Source: Agarophyton chilense
Lineage: Eukaryota; Rhodophyta; Florideophyceae; Gracilariales; Gracilariaceae
Length of the DNA: 64,000 nucleotides
Direction of reading: 5' to 3'
Assembly (NCBI GenBank): GCA_030374765.1
Contig: JARGXX010000016.1
Span: 868,001-932,000 of the forward strand
The number at the start of each line of letters is the position of its first letter. The stretch's first letter is position 1. The notes below the pieces were generated by a model. That model did no database searches and was not told where the DNA came from. It worked only from the letters and a program-made list of their open reading frames with translations. Below, piece by piece: positions 57,240-64,000 of this stretch. The position numbers and the translations under genes were made by a program.

Positions 57240-58060
57240 TTGTGTGTAGTATTCTACTATGTCGGGGAATCCGATAGGTTGGTTTTTGGCGAAGTCGCGG
57301 TTGGAACTCATAAGTGAGTGTTATCATCAGCATTGTCATATGAAGCGGCATCCCGCATAGGATGCCTAGAGGCAGAATGTCTTAGTGGAACACGTGGCGT
57401 CATGAGTCGAGTGGCTTACCACGGCGCGCGCATAGTTGCGACCCTTCCTAGGAGAATGCCATATTGGCAACGGCGCATGTAGTCGCGATTCACGTGGAGG
57501 GCTTTACTACCCTTTGTAGCTAGACTTCCATTAGGGACCATACCCATACAGTGGTTTGGCTAAGTGGCTGACCACTGGGTATTATTTATATATTTATTTG
57601 GGCACTCACCCTGACATTATATAGTGTACCAGAGGTGAGCGCCGACTCCAAGTAAAGGAGACAACATGGGCATCATGACTATTCTGTTCCTCGCTTAGGA
57701 TTCCTTAACCGGAGATCCAGACGAGCTATAATAGATAGTCAGCCCCCAACCACTTCACGAGCCGTCTCGTACCTACGTTCCATAAACGTTTTACAGTTGC
57801 ACTGTTCACCCTCGCTGGCGAGTAGTGGCCTCACACCCCACTTCCAGCTCCCTGGTGTTGTAGCTCTACCACCCCTTTTCCTTCGCCGCAAGCGACCCAT
57901 CGGCGGTCCGAACGCTGTCGCAGGTGTCTGCTCTCTCCGTTAGAGTGGATACTACATTGTGCACCAGCTCTATACCGATCGTCGTTTTCTATAGCGTAGT
58001 AACCTAGCCTTACACGGGAAAGGGAGATCGCTGAATGCACTTTCATTGTTCAAAGAAACG
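57240..58060. other. GC-rich hairpin-bearing island, possible solo LTR or MITE
   Basis: Composition changes from AT-rich to about 50 percent GC. Contains perfect inverted repeats: GGCATCC (57347-57353) with GGATGCC (57360-57366), and CAGTGGT (57549-57555) with ACCACTG (57571-57577). No protein recognised and no second copy in the window. The left end reads TGTAGTATTCTAC, resembling an LTR start, but no matching end was found. Confidence 0.35.
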
Positions 58061-58765
58061 TAACGTTTAGTGTTCATAATTTGTAGATTTTTCGTTTAAG
58101 AAATTTGTTACGGAAAAAGGAGCACACTGTACGAGACACCATGTGAACCTTCTTATCCACAGGTGAAGGGCAAAAAGATCTTTGGCTTTCAGGCACTTTA
58201 ATTGACCTCGAAAGCCAGGGGTAATGGAAAAGTGAAGCTGGGAATGCTGACCAAGTTAGACTCACTTCAAACCGGCTTCCATGAATCTCATAATTTTTGT
58301 GTCGTCGGATGGATGAAATATTGCATCCCAAACAGTCGGAGATGTTTGATTTAAGTAAACATGTGAAGAAATAAGCGAAACTATGTATTTGTTGAATTTC
58401 AGCGGTGGTCAGCGAGGAGACGCCTGTAAGGGAGAGGAACCAGAAAATGATGGACATTTTCATGGAGTCGAGCATTTTCACGAACACTGATACTAGCATA
58501 TCCTCAGTTAAAAGCTATTCAGTTGGCTCAGATATAGTTTCAAATACAGAAACGAACAAAGGAATCGAGATTCCAAAGCAAACAGAGTGCTGGAAGTAGT
58601 GGTGATGCAAATTCATTTTTTCTGTCCCTTGAGAAATGCGGTTTTCAGAACGGCGTGGTTAATCCGAAAGTGAGTTATATCCATATCAAACAAAAGATAT
58701 CCGGCTGCAAACCCGAGCGGCCAAGTATATCGCGCCTTCACACCAAGCAGCGTCAGACAAAATGT

Positions 58766-59316
58766 TGAAGATAAAAGGGAAGGCTGAGGGTTGAAAGCGA
58801 AGCTCGTCAGCTCTGGCTAGAATTTACTTGGAGGTGTCGATCTTCGATTTATATACTACTGAAATCTGCCAGTAGTCTAACCTCCAGCACACGTAAACCA
58901 TAGAATACAAAGCGGAGACATTCAATAATACGAATCATATTCAAACGTGACAATAAACCATAATCCAAATTCAAGTCAACATACTACAGCAAGGTAGAAC
59001 AGTACGCAATACACCACTACACTGACCTGTGCACAAATTTAACATGCCAGCACATACTAAGTGTAGTGCTTTTCAACGATCGGTCCTGTTCCAACAAAGC
59101 ACTGCATGTCTTCTATGATACACAAGACAACGTGTCTCTTCTTGCAGAAGATTCCTTACAGCCTGGTCGATGTGTACATCTTAGAATCTAGACATCATGG
59201 ACACTTTTCACAGTAGTAGAGTGAAAGCATGTGCACACGGGTATCTTACAGAATCCGAGTTCCCCCCTTTCCACCAGTTGTAATTACAAAAGTAATCACT
59301 CATCCGACATACAACA
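58766..59316 (-). repeat. 3' LTR of Copia element D (diverged)
   Basis: Shares with the A/B LTRs the order of blocks: the region with gtcagctctggct, acttggaggtgtc, tatactactgaaa, gtgcacaaatttaacatgcc. Ends at CA (59315-59316) next to a C-run (plus strand), the remains of the polypurine tract. The left edge is within a few bases. Confidence 0.7.
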
Positions 59317-60907
59317 CCCCCCTCTCTGTCAATCACTCAAGGCACTTAGGAGAACCAACCCATTTCACCAGAGAAATTCTGAAGCTACAAAAAACCCAAT
59401 GGCTTTGTCAACATATCGGCAACCGTGTCGGCTGTGAAGCAATACTGCGACTGCACCGCTTTTTCCCGCAATACCTCTCTAGTGAAGTGAAAGCGAATAT
59501 CGATCTGCAAAGTACGCTTATTCACCACACCGTTTTCGACAAGGTCGATGCAGCCTTGGTTGTCCACATACAATGTGGTGGGCTCAACCATTATCTTTAC
59601 AGACTTTTCCATATTTAAAGCACTTGTGATCCCAGTGCCACTTCACAGAAGTCTTAACTATATCGTCGATATTTTCCCGGAGCACAGACTCACATACTCA
59701 GGCTCAGAGATAGACAGCGTGACCACTTCTTCTTGGCGAGAGCTCCAACACAGTCGAGCACCACAAATCATGAACACATATCCACTAGTCGATTTACTTG
59801 TAGAAGTATCACCTACCCACTTCCAATCTACAAACCAATGCAGCTGATTATCTGCAGTAGAGCCAAAGGTGGGTTTGAATGAAGGAAGTGCCATTGACGT
59901 ATAACAGAAAACGTTTCAATGACTTCCAACGTATCTCTACAGGTTTCTCAACGTACTTTGCTAATTTTGACCCTGTAAACGATATATTCGGCCGAACATC
60001 AACAATAAGATACATCAGACAACCAATCACTGGGTTGCACGAGACTTCCCTCACAAACTTGGAACATCGAGTAATCTCCACAACCAAATCCATGGAGGTG
60101 ACTATTGGCTTGGAATTTCATAAACTGAACCGTTCCAAGAGCTTGCGCGTGTAAGAAAACTGTGAGAGCTAAAGAAGTCTTTGGACCGGCGACTGTGATT
60201 CTCCAATTCAAGGACAATGCGAGCTTCATTGAGGTCTTTCATGCGAAAAAGGTTTGATAGTTAATCCTAAACACGATTCACTTTCTGCATACTCGTACTA
60301 GCAATGAGCAAGTCGTTCACGTATAGAAAAATGATCAGTATCTCTCCAACTATCTCTCCGGGGTACAAACACTCATCAGCGTTGTTGATATTTTGATACA
60401 TCTCCATGACAAGGACCGAATATGTCTTAGCTTTCCACTGCCTTTTGCTTTTCGCAAACCGTAGATAGCTTTCTTCAATCGGCACATGAGTTCTTCACAC
60501 CCAGGCTCGACGACTCGAGCCGGTTGTAAACGTACACGGTCTTCTGGAGGTCACCGTTCAGAAGCGCAGTTTTCACATCCATCTGATGCATATGATAATC
60601 GTCAACTGCTGTTATAAGAAGAAGCTTACTGACAGAAGTGAACTTCACTAAAGGGGCATACGTTCCAGAAACGTGAATTCATTAGATGAAGGTTCTCCTC
60701 AAACTTTAAAATTAACACAGACAGTGTTTTCAAAACAGTAAGGCTTTTCATCCATCCAGTTGAGCTCTCTAAACAATACATCTTGTGACATGCTCACCTT
60801 TTTATTGTTTCAATTCCACAGCTTCTATCCCTGCGACCTCGAGATGTATCCGATGAAGACAGCTTCTTTGGCAGGCTTTTACAGTTTCTTCAGGTTGTGG
60901 TCTATGA
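59317..60907 (-). pseudogene. Element D RNase H and RT relics
   Basis: From left to right on the plus strand: VADMLTKPL end and YVDNQGCIDLVENGVVNK (59385-59612), DWKWVGDTSTSKSTSGYVFM (about 59658-59894), then RT pieces including FLYVNDLLIASTSMQ near 60310. The RT active site YVDD has become YVND, which would inactivate it. Many stops and frameshifts. Confidence 0.78.
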
Positions 60908-61586
60908 TGAGTATTTAGGTTGACCGCCACTCCGACCTCCTGAGAAGCTCGGAAATAGAAGAAAAGCAAAAGTGGATTTAAGCATGGGCACTTTTGGCCA
61001 CCCTTCGCGGAAAAACGCATATGCGCCTCGTCTCGATCTCAGCGTGAAACTGCCATCTGATGCGCTACTGCAAATGCCCTCATGCAACGTGTTTTGGACA
61101 AGTGGTCTGGTTCTAATGAGGCTTATTTGGGCTTCGGCCTAAGTGAAGTGATCTGATTGGACGAGAGCACTGAATGAGCACAGGCTATGCAGTTGGAGAG
61201 AATGTGGGATTGGGGGCTGGAAATGGGGTTTGGCCGTAACAGCCGAATCTAGGCTGCGCGGGACAGATGGCACTGGCATACCACTTTGGATAATTTTTTT
61301 AGTTTTTATTTGATATGCTTTATGTTAGAAATTGTTTTGACACGCAACTCCTCGTCACACAGTGGCAAGCTGTGAGACTTGGTTGGCCCGCTGACGGTCA
61401 GCACCGGCGGCGGAAGCGCGTCCAAGGTAGATATAGTTGTCGATAACGGTAGCAGACGACAGAAGTAAATTGTCAAGGCTGATTAACTTCGTGTGTTTTT
61501 CTTCTTTTAGTTCTATTTTCTTCTCGTCTTTTGCCCTCCTTTTCCTTTTCGTTTCCCTAACCTGCGCTCACTTTGTGAGTCCATCA
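60908..61586 (+). repeat. Foreign LTR inserted in element D
   Basis: Homology of element D to B breaks at about 60907 and resumes at about 61645. The inserted piece begins TG (60908) and ends CA (61585-61586). It is followed by a primer site, so it is read as a 5' LTR in plus orientation, about 680 bp. No internal coding region follows; the element appears deleted just after the primer site. Confidence 0.55.
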
Positions 61587-61587
61587 A

Positions 61588-61600
61588 TTGGTACCAGAGC
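61588..61600 (+). promoter_or_regulatory. Classical tRNA-iMet primer binding site
   Basis: TTGGTACCAGAGC one base after the LTR end. It matches, with one difference, the TTGGTATCAGAGC primer site common in plant Copia elements, complementary to the 3' end of initiator tRNA. This differs from the half-tRNA site of elements A and B. Confidence 0.65.
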
Positions 61601-61644
61601 TTGCTTTAAAAGAATTGCAGATTGCTCAGATCAGGCTTGCGTCC

Positions 61645-63420
61645 ACTCCACATCTCAAATTGTGTTACATCACTCGGCCATTCTTTTCAAGAACACCCTG
61701 TTACGAATATAAATCGCAACGTTCCCTTCTTCCTCTGGAATGGACTTGGACATATTCTTGTGGTGTTGCATAGAGCGAGCTATGTCCATCATTGTTGGAA
61801 TGAACCGTTCGGCAGGCCCGTTCTGCTGTGAGTTGTACAGCAAAGCTCGCTGATGTTCAACAACAAGACGTTAAAATTCTGCCGAGAATTTTTGAGAAAC
61901 AAATTCACTACCGTTGTATGTGCGTAATAAATGTAACATGTTCTCACGTTCGATGACGGTTTTCGCTTCTTTTCATGTCTGATTCTCCATGATTTTTAGT
62001 CACTTAACGAAAATCCAGGACACCTCATTCTTGTTGTTGAGTATGTAAAAGAGCAGTACCTACTGTAGTCATTGATGAATGGGAAAAAAAAACCAGGAGC
62101 CTCCAAAAGGATCAAGCTCCATCAGACCAGAAATGTCGGAGCGCGCGTGCCTTTTACTACTACAGACGAGTCAAAAGAATGAATTTTCAGCATTAAGCTC
62201 ACAAAAGACCGAATAAAAATGCATCACGAACCATTTTATTCATGCCATCTTCATGTAAATGAACCATTCTAGCTTGCTACAGTGATAAGGCGGACTGCGA
62301 TAGGATATCTTGGTTTTCAAGCTGATCCGAAGCATTGCGAAGGTGGTACAGCTCTTTTGTGCGAAGGCCTTGAGGAATGAGTTTGGAGCTTTTTTACTCA
62401 ATCACATGAAGCATGTTAAACACAACAAGCCCTCCCGTGTCACACATATCTGAGACTGACAAGAGGTGGCACCTTGAACCAAATACGGACACAACTTGGT
62501 TGAGTCTGCACTTGCACTTTGAACCATCAACTGCAAGGTATAGCTAAACACATCCTTTACCACGCGACTAAAGTTTGAAATCATTGCTAATACTAACACT
62601 GGAATACATATTGTTCTAGTATGACTCAAATATTGATTTGACATGAGACATGTGGGCAGTCACGCCAGAGTCCACGATCCACTGGCTATTTGAGGCCTTG
62701 CACAAACCGGTCGCAATGAGAAAAACAGGATTAGAATCACAATTGTCTTCACCACACTCGTCGCAGAATAAGGCGTGACCATCCGAGATTTCTGACTTCC
62801 AAAGTGGCATCATGTACGGATTAATCGTTTGTGCGATCCATCATGCGCTGCTCTTATTGCTGCAAACTATTCTTAGCAAATTCGAGAGATATTGAACGGT
62901 CTCTTATGGTAATATTGATTGTAACGATCAGGTGCTAAAAGCGTTTAAGGAGCCTACAGTGAATAAACATGGCAATGTATTCCTCCTCAACAATGACGTC
63001 CATTCTTTCCAAGTCCGACGCAAGATGTTGAACTCTATTGATAAACTGTAGAATTCTCTTTTCGTGACGCATCTTCGCGGTGTAGATTAAACGCCTGGCG
63101 TTGAATTCGGTTCAGTAAAGCCTTGCCCTAAAAGACATCAAAAATTGCCCTCCACATTTCTCCAGCACTTTCGGTGTCCTCCCAGGCTCCATGTCTTTTT
63201 GAAAGTGCTCCATCAATTCCATCTGCATCTCAACCATAGTTGCGCGTGCCTGGGACTTGGATAACGAAACAAGATAGATCAGATGCCATGGAAACTCACA
63301 AAGGCAATTTTCCAATCGTATTGAATAGCATGTGATGTGCGATATAAAATACGTCACAGATATACAAGGCTGCTCCCACATTCTCAAATACTGTAGATGT
63401 ACCTTTGTAATCACTTCCCT
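61645..63420 (-). pseudogene. Element D integrase, protease and gag relics
   Basis: Integrase traces include a QQNGPAERF-like motif around the catalytic glutamate (about 61800-61860). The protease relic at 62616-62813 has SQWIVDSGVTAHM, close to the A/B protease. Gag traces follow at 62830-63300, with counterparts of the RRSFYSAKMRD and RVRHLASDL blocks of A. All are interrupted by stops. Confidence 0.65.
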
Positions 63421-64000
63421 ATCTGCAAGAGGCTTGCGATTTTTATTCTTTCGCTTTCGTTTTAAAAAGGCTGACTGTTGATCAAGGAAGTCATCAATAA
63501 GCCTCTCGCCAAGTTCAATGAGAAGAGCCGTCGATTTGTTCGATTTCTTTGGGTCCTTCTAAGAATGAGCCGATTTTATACGCTAGTAGTTTATTCTATC
63601 ATTATTTTTTTGCTCGTCGTCTTCTAACTCATGAACATGTTTCGCAGCTGCAACGATCTCTTTGCAAAATTTAGGCCACATTAGTCTCCTCCAAAATATG
63701 ACTACTTTGTAGCGTAAGAACAAAGTTCTGTCATTGGGAAATCTTGATCTCCAATTGCTTTCAGAGCTAAAAAGCATAAATACTATTACGCTTGCATTTA
63801 CTGGCAGGGAAAGCTTACTCTTTAGTTGGCCTAAATGCATTCTTCTTTGTTTCAAGCTCAGAAATCTCCTTAACAATGAGTGAAAGTGGGAAAGGTGGCA
63901 GTTCGAGTATGATCGAGAAGAAGTTCCAACATTTCGAGGGTAACGGTGAAGAGCTGAAGCAAGCAGATGGGATACCAAAGACAAAGTGCTGCCAAGGGGG
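63421..64000. other. Right end of window, no assigned gene
   Basis: Expected place of the element D leader or 5' LTR, but no match to the A/B leader is seen. A plus-strand frame opens at the ATG at 63876 (MSESGKGGSSSMIEKKFQHF) and stays open for 41 codons to the window edge. It could be the start of a gene or transposase that continues outside; unrecognised. Confidence 0.25.

Larger units (their letters stand above)
52981..58765. other. AT-rich region without firm genes
   Basis: Nearly 6 kb with many short frames on both strands and no recognised protein family. It may hold further decayed transposons. Two parts stand out and are listed separately: the acidic frame at 54137-54679 and the GC-rich island at about 57240-58060. 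Confidence 0.35.
58766..63420 (-). mobile_element. Old Copia element D, relative of A and B, with nested insertion
   Basis: A heavily mutated minus-strand element: 3' LTR (58766-59316), purine tract, RNase H, RT, integrase, protease and gag relics in order up to about 63420. RNase H is roughly 70 percent similar to element B by eye, and the LTR aligns over its length with that of B. A foreign LTR interrupts it at 60908 to about 61640. The 5' LTR was not identified before the window end. Confidence 0.8.

Overview
The window is nuclear DNA of a eukaryote, most likely a florideophyte red alga (Chondrus-like). This is inferred from four things: large, almost intronless genes in a tight cluster; two housekeeping enzymes with N-terminal extensions that look plastid-targeting; one gene with a tiny 73-nt intron; and gene islands embedded in dense LTR retrotransposons. 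No rRNA, convincing tRNA, CRISPR array or bacterial feature was seen.

Left part (1-16402) is transposon territory, mostly minus strand. Copia element A (1-3549) is a young gag-protease-only deletion derivative whose LTRs differ at 2 sites in 369 bp. Copia element B (4751-11362) is full length but disabled by two stop codons and changed catalytic or metal-binding residues. Between them lies a plus-strand gag fragment of a second Copia family. Right of B is a fragmented third Copia-order element (C) with two unexplained inserts of about 0.9 kb.

Central gene island (17810-35011). A heat shock factor (minus) and a plastid-type Der/EngA GTPase (plus) are divergent over about 550 bp. A UMP/CMP-kinase-like enzyme (minus) and CPSF1/CPSF160 (plus) are divergent over about 430 bp, with palindromes between them. 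Then come a two-exon costars-domain gene and a small FCS/FLZ-like zinc-finger protein. The genes are housekeeping or regulatory: stress transcription, plastid ribosome biogenesis, pyrimidine nucleotide supply, mRNA 3' end formation, actin-associated signalling.

The most unusual object is a Ty3/gypsy element (37575-48179, minus strand, 378/383-bp LTRs, polypurine tract, gag-PR-RT-RH-INT-chromodomain-like). It has two odd properties. Between pol and the 3' LTR lies an antisense frame of 821 codons broken by only two stops. The whole element, LTRs included, is also studded with about 100 copies of the short inverted motif ACC-N4-6-GGT (most often N5), roughly one per 100 bp and over ten times chance. 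I propose, as inference, a self-marking system in which an element-encoded or host dimeric protein reads these sites, by analogy with VANC anti-silencing proteins of VANDAL transposons.

The right part (48180-64000) is AT-rich and relic-filled. It holds a decayed PIF/Harbinger-type transposon with convergent transposase and SANT-like genes, a Copia RNase H relic, a GC-rich hairpin island, and an old relative of elements A/B (58766 to about 63420) with a foreign LTR plus a classical tRNA-iMet primer site inserted in it. All counts and alignments were made by eye.
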